A stretch of DNA of 47,669 nt from Alloalcanivorax balearicus MACL04 (GTDB lineage Bacteria > Pseudomonadota > Gammaproteobacteria > Pseudomonadales > Alcanivoracaceae): the NCBI RefSeq assembly GCF_025532145.1, contig NZ_ARXS01000034.1, positions 1-47,669 on the forward strand, read 5' to 3'. Position 1 is the stretch's first letter. Every line of letters starts with the position of its first letter. Below, piece after piece: positions 17,382 to 25,276 of the stretch. A program made the translations under genes and the position numbers. The notes under the pieces are model-generated. The model did not search any database, was not told the DNA's origin, and saw only the letters and a program-made list of their open reading frames with translations.

Positions 17382-18140
17382 GCCGGCTTTCTGTAGCATG
17401 GCGATGTCCGTATAGGAAGGCAGGTCATACAACTCGGAGGCTCCACGAATCGCTTCCAGTGTTTCCGGCGATAACGGCGCATCGTACATGGCAGCGCTGC
17501 AGGCAATGATGTCCTCAATCCGAATCCAGGCCTCCTCGCGACGAAAGCTCTCGCCTTTTTCCGACTGAATCCGCTCGATCGTCGCCATGCCATTGGTGTG
17601 CATGAATAACATACTGAGGAAACGTTGCTCTACAATCGCCTTGGGCAAATAGGGTTTGGCCTCCTTAAGCGCATCCAAACACTTTTCCATACCCGCGCCA
17701 TACATTGCGTTAAAGTGAAGCCAGGTACTCCGCTCCATGCGCAATTGCACCAAAAAACGCAGGTAATATCCGGGTTCCTGTGTGCCAAACAAATAACGGG
17801 CCAGGGGCATCATCCCGCAGCGCATAATCTGTTCCGTGGACAGAGGCTTACCGGCCGACTGTCGGCGGGCCTCCTCGAACATGGCATGGCGATCCGCGTC
17901 TATCGGCTTGGAGCGCATCGCCAGAATGGACTCAATGATCGCTTCCCGGGAACCAAAGTAATAGTGAATCGCCGATTCGTTTTTCTGCCCGGCTTCCTCA
18001 CGAATCTGGCGCAGAGAAGCCCCCTGCACCCCATTCATGGCAAAAACCTTCTCCGCCGCCAGAGTCAGCTCCAATTTGGTTCCGGAGATCTCTTCCGCCT
18101 TGCTCTTCTTACGACGCGTGGGTTTCCTTGCTGCCGCCAT
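17367..18140 (-). CDS. TetR-family transcriptional regulator
   Basis: A 257-residue regulator with a basic N-terminal tail (ARKPTRRKKSK). The TetR helix-turn-helix spans about residues 25-70 (AAEKVFAMNGVQGASLRQIREEAG, then SAIHYYFGSREAIIESIL). The C-terminal ligand domain, rich in Met and aromatic residues, is longer than usual. GGAGAAGG precedes the ATG. A perfect 10-base inverted repeat just upstream is a likely autoregulatory operator. Its position at the edge of the catabolic cluster, converging on the canonical MBL gene, makes it the best candidate regulator of the pathway. The effector could be an acyl-CoA or the substrate itself (inference). Confidence 0.92.
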   Translation of the reverse strand: MAAARKPTRRKKSKAEEISGTKLELTLAAEKVFAMNGVQGASLRQIREEAGQKNESAIHYYFGSREAIIESILAMRSKPIDADRHAMFEEARRQSAGKPLSTEQIMRCGMMPLARYLFGTQEPGYYLRFLVQLRMERSTWLHFNAMYGAGMEKCLDALKEAKPYLPKAIVEQRFLSMLFMHTNGMATIERIQSEKGESFRREEAWIRIEDIIACSAAMYDAPLSPETLEAIRGASELYDLPSYTDIAMLQKAGTGGD

Positions 18141-18161
18141 CCTTCTCCACCCTCAACACAA

Positions 18162-18195
18162 GTTAATGGAACCATACTAACATCATTCCATTAAC
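18162..18195. promoter_or_regulatory. Long inverted repeat upstream of TetR gene (candidate operator)
   Basis: GTTAATGGAA (18162-18171) and TTCCATTAAC (18186-18195) are perfect complements separated by 14 bases. The element lies ~20 bases before the TetR start codon, so a bound dimer or pair of dimers would block its promoter. No second copy was found by eye in the divergent region at 15624-16023. Confidence 0.65.
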
Positions 18196-18219
18196 AGGGG
18201 AGTGGTGACAAACCGGCCC

Positions 18220-18579
18220 TTACGAGCCGGCGATGATGGAGACAATGACGCCGGTAGCGATGGCGGTGAGCAGAAAGTCATTATCCACTTTCACCCAGTG
18301 GTGGCCCGGCTTCGGTGCCGGCAACCCATAACGGCCGTATTCTTTCACCACGTAACGAGGTTCCCGATAACGCTTGGGCAACGGCTTTCCCTTCCAGTCG
18401 GCATGGTGCGGACGATGCTCACCACCATGGGAAGGACCTTGATGGGCCTGCTGAGCCGGCCCGTGATTGCCCGCGGAGGATCGCTGGTCAGGCCCTTTCC
18501 CCGGCTGCGACCAGGCCAGAGAAGACGACAGCAGCAAGCTGCCAACAAGGGCGAGAGCGAGAGTTTTGCGGCCTTTCAT
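18220..18579 (-). CDS. RcnB-family small periplasmic/envelope protein
   Basis: A 119-residue protein with a signal peptide (MKGRKTLALALVGSLLLSSS, cleavage near LAWS). A His/Gly/Pro-rich linker follows (residues 24-65), and then the RcnB domain with KRYREPRYVVKEYGRYGLPAPKPGHHWVKVDNDFLLTAIATGVI. E. coli RcnB helps control periplasmic nickel/cobalt. Many homologues have no defined role, and the hydrophobic end (LLTAIATGVIVSIIAGS) suggests membrane contact. The histidine-rich linker could bind metal (inference). AGGAG precedes the ATG. It appears monocistronic. Confidence 0.88.
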   Translation of the reverse strand: MKGRKTLALALVGSLLLSSSLAWSQPGKGPDQRSSAGNHGPAQQAHQGPSHGGEHRPHHADWKGKPLPKRYREPRYVVKEYGRYGLPAPKPGHHWVKVDNDFLLTAIATGVIVSIIAGS

Positions 18580-18708
18580 AGTCGGCTCCTGTTTCGTCTT
18601 GATGGAACCAGGATGCGCCGGTAATGCGCAAGCACTGTGCCGACTTTGTGCAAATATGAGGAAAGGAGTGATCGCCGTGGCGCCGCCCGGCGATCCGATG
18701 AAGTCCCA

Positions 18709-19176
18709 TCAGGACATTTGCGACTGGCGGTAGTTTTCCTCGCCGATGTGCTTGATCAAACGCAGCTGTTGTTCCAGCCAGTGGGTATGATCCTCTTCCG
18801 TGTCCTGCAACTGCTGGCGCAGCATTTCGCGGGTCACGTAATCCCCCACCGACTCGCACAATGCCATGGCTCTGGCCAGATCCTCCCGCACTTTGTATTC
18901 GAGACGCAGATCCGCCTCCAACATCTCCATGACGGTGCGGCCCGGAGACATGGCATGGGGCGTCATATCCGGCACGCCTTCCAGGAACAATAGCCGCCGC
19001 AGAATGGCATCCGCGTGTTCGGTCTCTTCCTGCATCTCGTGGTTGATGCGCTCGTAGAGGCGGCCATAGCCCTGATCCTCGTACTGGCGTGAATGCAGAA
19101 AATACTGGTCACGGGCGGCCAGTTCGCCGCGCAGCAGCTCCTGCAAACACTTGATCACATCAGGATGGCCCTTCAT
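18709..19176 (-). CDS. Bacterioferritin-type ferritin lacking the haem ligand
   Basis: 155 residues, the normal bacterioferritin length. Ferroxidase residues are visible: E18 ([10 protein letters not shown]), E51 and H54 (EETEHAD), E93 (LRLEY), and E126/H129 (TEEDHTHW). The haem-binding methionine expected at position 52 is Thr (E51-T52-E53-H54), so this subunit should not bind bridging haem by itself, as in the Met52-lacking BfrA/FtnA-type subunits of Neisseria and Pseudomonas. It oxidises and stores iron as a 24-mer, possibly mixed with a haem-binding subunit encoded elsewhere. The ATG at 19176 has GGAG seven bases upstream; a start 22 codons earlier was rejected as it lacks family similarity. 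Confidence 0.93.
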   Translation of the reverse strand: MKGHPDVIKCLQELLRGELAARDQYFLHSRQYEDQGYGRLYERINHEMQEETEHADAILRRLLFLEGVPDMTPHAMSPGRTVMEMLEADLRLEYKVREDLARAMALCESVGDYVTREMLRQQLQDTEEDHTHWLEQQLRLIKHIGEENYRQSQMS

Positions 19177-19336
19177 GGAAAAACTCCTCGAATTACAGAT
19201 AACCGGACAACGTGCGCAGTATGACGCGCCCTGTCGCGACACGCCAGTCCTGGCGAATATTTTATCATTTAATTCAAGGAGTTAGAGAACAGCTAGCGGA
19301 ATAACGAATCGCAACCAGAATGGTTATCGAATACTG

Positions 19337-19385
19337 ACACGCAACACGCAACACGCAACACGCAACACGCAACACGCAACACGCA
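19337..19385. repeat. Heptanucleotide tandem array, 7 x ACACGCA
   Basis: Seven exact copies of a 7-base unit (ACACGCA; equivalently ACGCAAC). It lies in the 390-base gene-free interval between the bacterioferritin start and the FadB-like stop, ~160 bases upstream of the bacterioferritin start. Related degenerate heptads occur at 37997-38038 and around 33170-33190. Exact short tandem repeats can change copy number by slippage. No reading frame crosses this one. Confidence 0.95.
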
Positions 19386-19512
19386 AACAAAAGGGTTGCC
19401 ATGCACCGCCATCCCGTCAATGGCCGTTCCAATAGACATCAGCGCGGCCATGAAGTGGCCACCCCCTCATTCGCGTGCAAGCGTATTGCGTGTCAGCGTG
19501 CCGGCGCCTCAA

Positions 19513-19542
19513 TAAAAAAGCCCGGACCAAACGACCCGGGCT
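19513..19542 (-). terminator. Rho-independent terminator of the thiolase/FadB-like operon
   Basis: On the minus strand AGCCCGG and CCGGGCT form a stem with a loop of about ten bases, followed directly by TTTTTTATT. It begins 27 bases after the stop codon of the hydratase/dehydrogenase gene. This is a textbook intrinsic terminator. Confidence 0.88.
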
Positions 19543-19568
19543 TCAGCGTTTCCAACGAAAGCGGCGGG

Positions 19569-21749
19569 CTATTTGAAGATCTCGCCCTTCTCCGCTTTTT
19601 CCACCAGCAGCGGCGGCGGATTGAAACGCTCACCGTAGCGATCAGCCAGTTCCTCGGCACGGGCCACGAAGCCGCGCAGACCACCCTCGTACTGGTTCAT
19701 GTACTGCACTACACCGCCGGACCAGGCCGGAAAGCCAATGCCAAAGATGGAACCAATGTTGGTATCGCCAACGGACTCGATCACCCCTTCCTGGAAGCAC
19801 TTGACCGTTTCCAGGGCTTCGGCGAACAGCATCCTCTCCTGCATATCCTGGAACGGAATCGCTTCCCGGGCCGGAAACTGCTCCTTCAAACCGGCCCAAA
19901 GGTGCGCCTTGCCATTATCCGGGTATTCATAAAAGCCCTTGCCATCCAGCTTGCCGGGGCGATCCAGTTGGTTGACCATTTTCTCCATCACCGCCAGCGC
20001 GGGATGGGCCTGGGGGCTGCCGCCCTGCTCCTGCGCCGCCTGCTTGTACTCACCGGCAATCTTCAGGGACAGCTTCATGTTGATCTCATCGATCAGCTTG
20101 AGCGCGCCCACCGGATAGCCCGCCTGGGTGGCGGCCTGCTCGATGGAGTTGGCGTTCTGCCCTTCGCCGACCATGGCGATGGCCTCGTTGATGAAGGTGC
20201 CGATCACCCGGCTGGTGAAGAAGCCGCGGGAATCGTTGACCACGATCGGCGTCTTGTTGATTTGCAGTGTGTAATCGAACACCTTGGCCAGCACTTCGTC
20301 GCTGGTGTTCTCGCCACGGATGATTTCCACCAGCGGCATTTTGTCCACCGGGCTGAAGAAATGGATGCCGATAAAGTTGTCCTGTTTCTTCACCCCTTTC
20401 GCCAGGCCGGTGATCGGCAGCGTCGAAGTGTTGGAGCCCAGCACCGCGTCCGCATTGACCACGTCCTCGATTTCCTGGAACACCTTGTGCTTCAGTTCGG
20501 TGTTTTCAAACACCGCTTCGATAACGAAGTCCACGTCTTGCAGATCTTTAACGTCAGCGGAGGGCGTAATACGGGCAAGGATTTCTTCTTTCTTTTCCTT
20601 GCTCATCTTGCCCTTGGATACCACCTTGTCCAGCAGATTCTCGGAGTACGCCTTGCCTTTCTCCGCGTTCTCCAAAGAGACATCCTTGAGTACCACCTCG
20701 GCACCGGAACGGGCGGTGACGTAGGCGATCCCCGCGCCCATCATGCCGGCACCCAGCACCGCCACTTTCCGCGCTGTGTATTTCGGCACATCCTTGGGAC
20801 GGCTGGCGCCGGCGTTGATGGCCTGCAGATTGAAAAAGAAGGCGGTGGTCATGTTCTTCGCTACCTGACCACAGGCCAGCTCAACGAAGTAACGGCCCTC
20901 GATCTTGATGGCGTTGTCGAAGTCCACTTGGGCGCCTTCCACCGCCGCCGCCAGAATATTGCGCGGTGCCGGATAATTGGCGCCTTTGAGCTGCTTGCGC
21001 AGATTGGCCGGGAAGGCCGGCAGGTTCTGCGCGAAACCGGGGTTGTTCGGCGCCCCGCCGGGAATCTTGTAGCCCTTCTCGTCCCAGGGTTGTTTGGCTT
21101 TGGGATTGGCTTTGATCCAGGCACGGGCCTGTTCCAGCATCGCTTCCGGGGTATCCACGACTTCGTCGATCAGCCCCAGTGCCTTGGCCTTGTCCACCTT
21201 GTGGCGCTGGCCTTGCAGCAGAACCTGCATCAGGGCGTTCTGAATCCCCAGCATGCGCACGGTGCGTACCACACCGCCGCCGCCGGGCAGCAGCCCAAGA
21301 GTGACTTCCGGCAGCCCGAATACCGCCTTGGGATTGTTCAGTGCGATACGGCGATGACAGGCCAGGGCGATTTCCAGACCACCGCCCAGGGCGGTGCCGT
21401 TCAACGCGGCCACCACCGGAATCCCCAGGGTTTCCAGGGTGCGCAGCTGTGCTTTGGCGGTTTCCACACCGGCGGAAAATTCCGCCGCCCGCTCCGGCGT
21501 TACCTGGATCAGATCGTTCAGATCGCCGCCGGCGAAGAAGGTGCTCTTCGCCGAGGTAATGATCACCCCGGTGATGTTGTCCTTTTCTTTTTCCAGCCGC
21601 TCGACGGTGGCGGCCATGGAACGCATGTAGCGCTCGTTCATGGTATTGGCGGATTGCTTGGGATCATCCAGGACCAGGGTGACGATATTGTCCGCGCCCT
21701 GTTCCCAGCGGATGGTGCTTTCTTTGTCGTTAGAGGTTTGCTCATTCAT
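19569..21749 (-). CDS. Bifunctional enoyl-CoA hydratase / 3-hydroxyacyl-CoA dehydrogenase (FadB/FadJ-like alpha subunit)
   Basis: A 726-residue multifunctional beta-oxidation protein. The N-terminal crotonase domain (about 1-200) shows AKSTFFAGGDLNDL and NGTALGGGLEIALACHRRIA, then PEVTLGLLPGGGG. The NAD-binding domain has VAVLGAGMMGAGIAYVTA. The dehydrogenase domain has GSNTSTLPITGLAKGV and IGIHFFSPVDKMPLVEII, followed by VVVNDSRGFFTSRV. It performs the hydration and NAD-dependent oxidation steps on straight-chain acyl-CoAs. The ATG at 21749 was chosen (GGAGAG upstream); the longer open frame lacks family similarity. It follows the thiolase by 22 bases, forming the classic two-subunit complex, and ends in a strong terminator. 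Confidence 0.95.
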   Translation of the reverse strand: MNEQTSNDKESTIRWEQGADNIVTLVLDDPKQSANTMNERYMRSMAATVERLEKEKDNITGVIITSAKSTFFAGGDLNDLIQVTPERAAEFSAGVETAKAQLRTLETLGIPVVAALNGTALGGGLEIALACHRRIALNNPKAVFGLPEVTLGLLPGGGGVVRTVRMLGIQNALMQVLLQGQRHKVDKAKALGLIDEVVDTPEAMLEQARAWIKANPKAKQPWDEKGYKIPGGAPNNPGFAQNLPAFPANLRKQLKGANYPAPRNILAAAVEGAQVDFDNAIKIEGRYFVELACGQVAKNMTTAFFFNLQAINAGASRPKDVPKYTARKVAVLGAGMMGAGIAYVTARSGAEVVLKDVSLENAEKGKAYSENLLDKVVSKGKMSKEKKEEILARITPSADVKDLQDVDFVIEAVFENTELKHKVFQEIEDVVNADAVLGSNTSTLPITGLAKGVKKQDNFIGIHFFSPVDKMPLVEIIRGENTSDEVLAKVFDYTLQINKTPIVVNDSRGFFTSRVIGTFINEAIAMVGEGQNANSIEQAATQAGYPVGALKLIDEINMKLSLKIAGEYKQAAQEQGGSPQAHPALAVMEKMVNQLDRPGKLDGKGFYEYPDNGKAHLWAGLKEQFPAREAIPFQDMQERMLFAEALETVKCFQEGVIESVGDTNIGSIFGIGFPAWSGGVVQYMNQYEGGLRGFVARAEELADRYGERFNPPPLLVEKAEKGEIFK

Positions 21750-21771
21750 GATTCTTTTCTCTCCGTCCGGC

Positions 21772-22983
21772 TCACAGGCGCTCGATGATGGTGGCGATCC
21801 CCATGCCACCGCCCACGCAGAGGGTGCACAGTCCGTACTTCTGGTCACGGCGTTCCAGCTCATCCAGCACGGTGCCCATGATCATGGCACCGGTGGCCCC
21901 CAGCGGGTGGCCCATGGCGATGGCACCGCCGTTGACGTTCACTTTGTCGTGACTCAGGCCCATGTCCTTCATGAAACGCATGGCCACGGAGGCGAAGGCC
22001 TCGTTGATTTCCACCAGGTCGATCTGATCGATGGTCATGCCGGCTTTCTTCAGTACCTTGCGGCAGGCCGGCGCCGGGCCGGTGAGCATGATGGTGGGAT
22101 CAGCGCCGCTGATGGCGGTGGCCACCACCCGCCCTCTCGGCGTCATGCCGAAATCCTTGCCCACCTGGGCGTTACCGATGGCCACCAGCGAAGCGCCATC
22201 GACAATGCCGGAGGAGTTGCCACCGGTGTGCACGTGATCGATCTTCTCCACCCAGTGGTATTTCTGCAGCGCCACGGCGTCGAAGCCGCCCATTTCGCCC
22301 ATGACGGCAAACGACGGATTCAAGTTGCCAAGCACATCGGCGGTAGTGCCCGCGCGCACATGCTCGTCCCGGTCCAGCACCACCAGGCCATTGCGGTCCT
22401 TCACCGGCACCACGGAGCGCTGGAAATAGCCTTTTTCCCAGGCATTGGCGGCACGGGCCTGGGATTCGGCGGCGAATTCGTCCACATCGCGACGGGAAAA
22501 GCCTTCGATGGTGGCGATCAGATCGGCGCCGATACCCTGAGGCACGAAGCCGGTTTCGTAGTTGGTGATCGGATCCATGGCCCAGGCGCCGCCGTCGGAG
22601 CCCATCGGCACCCGGCTCATGGCTTCAACACCGCCGGCCAGAATCAGATCATCCCAACCGGACGCCACTTTCTGGGCCGCCGTATTAACCGCTTCCAGGC
22701 CGGACGCACAGAACCGGTTCAGTTGATAGCCCGCCACCGTTTCCGGCAGACCAGCGGCCAGGGCCGCGGTTTTGGCGATACAGGCGCCCTGGTCCCCCAC
22801 CGGCGAGACCACGCCGAGCAACACATCGTCGATGCGGTTGACGTCCATGTTGGGGAAGCGATCACGCAGTTCGTCGATCAGACCCACCACCAGATCCAGA
22901 GGTTTGACGGTATGCAGGGAGCCATCCTTCTTGCCGCGCCCACGGGGGGTGCGGATGGCATCATAAATATAGGCTTCGGTCAT
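21772..22983 (-). CDS. Acetyl-CoA C-acyltransferase (thiolase, beta-oxidation beta subunit)
   Basis: 403 residues. All thiolase landmarks are present: the nucleophilic Cys in [12 protein letters not shown] (residues ~87-98), the His in [15 protein letters not shown], and the C-terminal acid/base Cys in [20 protein letters not shown]. It would cleave 3-ketoacyl-CoA to acetyl-CoA and a shortened acyl-CoA together with the downstream hydratase/dehydrogenase. The N-terminus [21 protein letters not shown] fits the family, and GAGAGG precedes this ATG. A 53-residue upstream extension of the open frame is rejected. It is the first gene of the operon; the promoter must lie in 22984-23190, shared with the divergent orfX-sodA operon. 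Confidence 0.96.
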   Translation of the reverse strand: MTEAYIYDAIRTPRGRGKKDGSLHTVKPLDLVVGLIDELRDRFPNMDVNRIDDVLLGVVSPVGDQGACIAKTAALAAGLPETVAGYQLNRFCASGLEAVNTAAQKVASGWDDLILAGGVEAMSRVPMGSDGGAWAMDPITNYETGFVPQGIGADLIATIEGFSRRDVDEFAAESQARAANAWEKGYFQRSVVPVKDRNGLVVLDRDEHVRAGTTADVLGNLNPSFAVMGEMGGFDAVALQKYHWVEKIDHVHTGGNSSGIVDGASLVAIGNAQVGKDFGMTPRGRVVATAISGADPTIMLTGPAPACRKVLKKAGMTIDQIDLVEINEAFASVAMRFMKDMGLSHDKVNVNGGAIAMGHPLGATGAMIMGTVLDELERRDQKYGLCTLCVGGGMGIATIIERL

Positions 22984-23166
22984 GTAAGCGTTCCTCTCGC
23001 CCTCGCGGCCTGAGCAGGCTCGGCGTTCCGGGGTAACGATAATTATTGAGGTGAACAGATATTGAGGCGAACAGAGTGCCCCAGGGCCGAAACGGCCACA
23101 ATGACGGGAGCGATCACGGATACTGAGCGAAAAAGACAGCATTCCGTCTCTTGCCTCCCTTTTAAA

Positions 23167-23190
23167 TAATAGTAATTCGCATTACGATTA
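23167..23190. promoter_or_regulatory. Possible Fur site before orfX-sodA
   Basis: AATAATAGTAATTCGCATTACGATTA contains the inverted repeat GTAAT-TCGC-ATTAC and preserves the A/T-rich TAAT/ATTA spacing of Fur boxes, with about 11 of 19 positions fitting the consensus. It ends a few bases before the orfX start. The orfX-sodA genes of Pseudomonas aeruginosa are iron-regulated by Fur as part of fagA-fumC-orfX-sodA, which supports the reading, but the match is weaker than the one at 1659. Confidence 0.5.
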
Positions 23191-23195
23191 ACGGA

Positions 23196-23630
23196 ATGGA
23201 CAGCAAAGCCCTGCTCCGGCTAGGTAACGAAGCCTTCGCCACGCAACGCTACGCCGAAGCTCAGGACCGCTACCGCCAGGCCATCAGCGCCCTGGCAACC
23301 GCCCTCCAATGCCGGCGCCCCGCCGACACCGACGCCCTGATCCTGTATTCCATCGCCATTCAGAACCTCGCGGACACCCACGCCCGGCGCGAACGGCCGG
23401 AGTTGATCCGGGATGTCCTGCTGGAAGGCTGTCTGCATCTGGCCCTGTGGATGAACGGAGCGTTGTCGCGGGGTACCGGCGGCTGCGCGCTGGGCGAGTT
23501 TGGCCGGCTGAGGATGCGGTTGCTGGCTTTGCATCAATCCGGCGCCGGATCGCTCGATCCACATCAGCAGCAGGCGCTGGAGGACGCCACACGTCTTTTA
23601 ACGTTAGAAGGTAGTTACCATGATTCATGA
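23196..23630 (+). CDS. OrfX-type helical (TPR-like) protein preceding sodA
   Basis: A 144-residue, predicted all-helical cytoplasmic protein. The N-terminus ALLRLGNEAFATQRYAEAQDRYRQAI is a clear tetratricopeptide-like hairpin, and a second helical pair follows (LILYSIAIQNLADTHARRER). The gene overlaps the start of sodA by 11 bases, so translation is coupled. In pseudomonads a small ORF of this size (orfX) sits directly before the manganese superoxide dismutase gene in an iron-starvation operon. Homology is inferred from position, size and fold, not from an alignment. fumC and fagA are absent here. Its role is unknown; it may assist SOD maturation or metallation. The ribosome binding site is weak (ACGGA). 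Confidence 0.8.
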   Translation: MDSKALLRLGNEAFATQRYAEAQDRYRQAISALATALQCRRPADTDALILYSIAIQNLADTHARRERPELIRDVLLEGCLHLALWMNGALSRGTGGCALGEFGRLRMRLLALHQSGAGSLDPHQQQALEDATRLLTLEGSYHDS

Positions 23631-24255
23631 GTTTCCGGACTTACCGTACGCCTACGACGCCTTGGAACCGGTGATCGACGAGACCACCATGCGCGTGCAC
23701 CACACCCGCCACCATCGTACTTACTACGATAAGTTCGTCGCCGCCATTCGTGGCAGCGACCTGGAACAACAACCAATGGAGACCATTTTCGCCCGCGTTT
23801 CCCAACACCCGCCGGCGGTGCGCAACAACGGCGGCGGCTATTACAACCACACCCTGTACTGGAATGTGATGTCACCGGATGGCGGCGGCGATCCGGTGGG
23901 CGCGCTGGCGAACGCTCTGCTGGCCAAGTACGGTTCCTTCGACGAGTTCAAAACGGCTTTCGCCAACGCCGGCATCAATCAGTTCGGCTCCGGGTTTGCC
24001 TGGCTTTTGGTTACCAGGGAGGGGGACCTGGCGATCAGCGCCACCGGTAATCAGGACAACCCGCTGATGGACACCGCCGAGGTGCGCGGTGCGCCGATTC
24101 TGGGTTGTGATGTGTGGGAGCATGCCTACTATCTCACCTACATGAACAAGCGCCCGGACTACATCGACGCCTGGTGGAAAGTGGTCAACTGGCCCTACGT
24201 GAACCGGCTGTACGAAGAAGCGCTGACCCAGGCACCGCGGCAACAATCGGCCTGA
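23620..24255 (+). CDS. sodA: Superoxide dismutase, manganese type
   Basis: A 211-residue Fe/Mn superoxide dismutase converting superoxide to oxygen and peroxide in the cytoplasm. Metal ligands are H27 (MRVHHTRHH), H77 (GGGYYNHTLYW), and D164 and H168 (GCDVWEHAYYL). The Mn-type discriminators are Gly at the position before YYNH and Gln145 in the NQDNP segment, the outer-sphere glutamine in MnSODs. AAGG precedes the ATG inside the end of orfX. Placement behind a possible Fur site fits the known switch to MnSOD under iron limitation. The C-terminus (APRQQSA) is slightly longer than in E. coli. Confidence 0.95.
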   Translation: MIHEFPDLPYAYDALEPVIDETTMRVHHTRHHRTYYDKFVAAIRGSDLEQQPMETIFARVSQHPPAVRNNGGGYYNHTLYWNVMSPDGGGDPVGALANALLAKYGSFDEFKTAFANAGINQFGSGFAWLLVTREGDLAISATGNQDNPLMDTAEVRGAPILGCDVWEHAYYLTYMNKRPDYIDAWWKVVNWPYVNRLYEEALTQAPRQQSA

Positions 24256-24268
24256 TGGCGGCATCGCT

Positions 24269-24310
24269 CCTGGCGCCCCTTAGCCTGTTCATGATCCTAC
24301 CGGCGCCAGG
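24269..24310. other. 9-bp inverted repeat between sodA and the tandem GST-N gene
   Basis: CCTGGCGCC (24269-24277) and GGCGCCAGG (24302-24310) are perfect complements around a 24-base loop, 14 bases after the sodA stop codon. There is no following T-run, so it may be a decay-protecting 3' structure or an operator; either is a guess. Confidence 0.4.
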
Positions 24311-24366
24311 GCCATTGTTCCGCCGTGGCGTCATGGCCAAGGTAGAGCGGAACAAGGAGGAGCCTT

Positions 24367-25146
24367 ATGTCATATCTGGATATCGTCCGCTCACTGGCTT
24401 CCAGCGCCGCGCAAAATGGCCGGGGCATTGCCACCCGCCCGCGTGACAAGCAGCCGGAAGAGCCTTTGGAATTGTACGACATCGAAGCCTGTCCCTATTG
24501 CCGGCTGGTGCGTGAAACGCTCACCGAGCTGGATCTGGACGTACTGATTTTCCCTTGTCCCAAAGGCGGCAACCGTTACCGACCTCTGGTGGAAAATCTC
24601 GGCGGACAAACCCGCTTCCCGTTCCTGATGGATCCAAACACCGGCGCGGCGCTCTATGAGTCCGAGGATATTATCGATTACCTGCACCGGGAATACGGCG
24701 ACCGCCTGCCGCCCGGGCGCGGGCTGGCCTCCCGCTTGCGACTCGTGTCGTCGTTCACCGCATCGGTGCCCCGAGGCCGCCGTGGACTGCGCGCCCGCCC
24801 GGCGGGCCTGGCGGAACGGCCGCTGGAGTTGTACTCCTTCGAGGCCAGCCCGTTCGCGCGCCTGGTGCGGGAACGGCTGTGTGAGATGCAACTGCCGTAT
24901 CTGATCCGGCAGTGCGGCCGGGACCAGTGGATGGACTGGGTGCTGCCGGCGGTACGCGACCGCCTGAACCTGAATTACCGGCCCAGCCAGCGCAACCGGC
25001 GGCGTCTGATCACCATCACCGACATGGTGGCGATCCCGTATCTGGTGGATCCGAACACCGGCGAGGAGCGTTATGAATCGGCTTCGATCCTGGAATACCT
25101 GGATTACGCCTACCAGGAACCCGATACCGCGCCCCGGGCAGTATGA
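24367..25146 (+). CDS. Tandem glutaredoxin/GST N-terminal domain protein
   Basis: 259 residues with two consecutive thioredoxin-fold GST_N/glutaredoxin-like domains and no GST C-terminal helical domain. Domain 1 (about 34-115) has the redox motif C-P-Y-C in LYDIEACPYCRLVRETL, the cis-Pro loop TRFPFLMDPNTG and the ESEDIIDYLHREYG end. Domain 2 (about 150-250) repeats the plan (LYSFEASPFARLVRERL, IPYLVDPNTG, ESASILEYLDYAYQ), but both cysteines are replaced (S-P-F-A). A basic linker (RGRRGLRARP) joins them. GGAGGAG precedes the ATG. It follows sodA by ~110 bases in the same direction and may belong to an oxidative-stress unit. It is likely a glutathione- or thiol-binding redox protein; the substrate is unknown. 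Confidence 0.85.
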   Translation: MSYLDIVRSLASSAAQNGRGIATRPRDKQPEEPLELYDIEACPYCRLVRETLTELDLDVLIFPCPKGGNRYRPLVENLGGQTRFPFLMDPNTGAALYESEDIIDYLHREYGDRLPPGRGLASRLRLVSSFTASVPRGRRGLRARPAGLAERPLELYSFEASPFARLVRERLCEMQLPYLIRQCGRDQWMDWVLPAVRDRLNLNYRPSQRNRRRLITITDMVAIPYLVDPNTGEERYESASILEYLDYAYQEPDTAPRAV

Positions 25147-25276
25147 ACAGGGTCGTATGAATATTGCGTTGCGCCTCTTCTCCGCCGCCGGGTTCAGTGA
25201 TATATAGGTGTTGCGGCTTTGCCGCGCCTGTTACTACGAGTGTTTGTATTACGGATCTTTTTTGAGAGTACAGAAC

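Noticed and set aside
19337-19385. CRISPR-like array
   Set aside because: The 7-base units have no spacers and no cas genes are present, so it is a simple tandem repeat.
19401-21788. 795-residue open frame on the plus strand
   Set aside because: It is antisense to the FadB/FadJ-like gene, which has full domain matches, a ribosome binding site and a terminator. The antisense translation has no recognisable domain and is a by-product of high GC.
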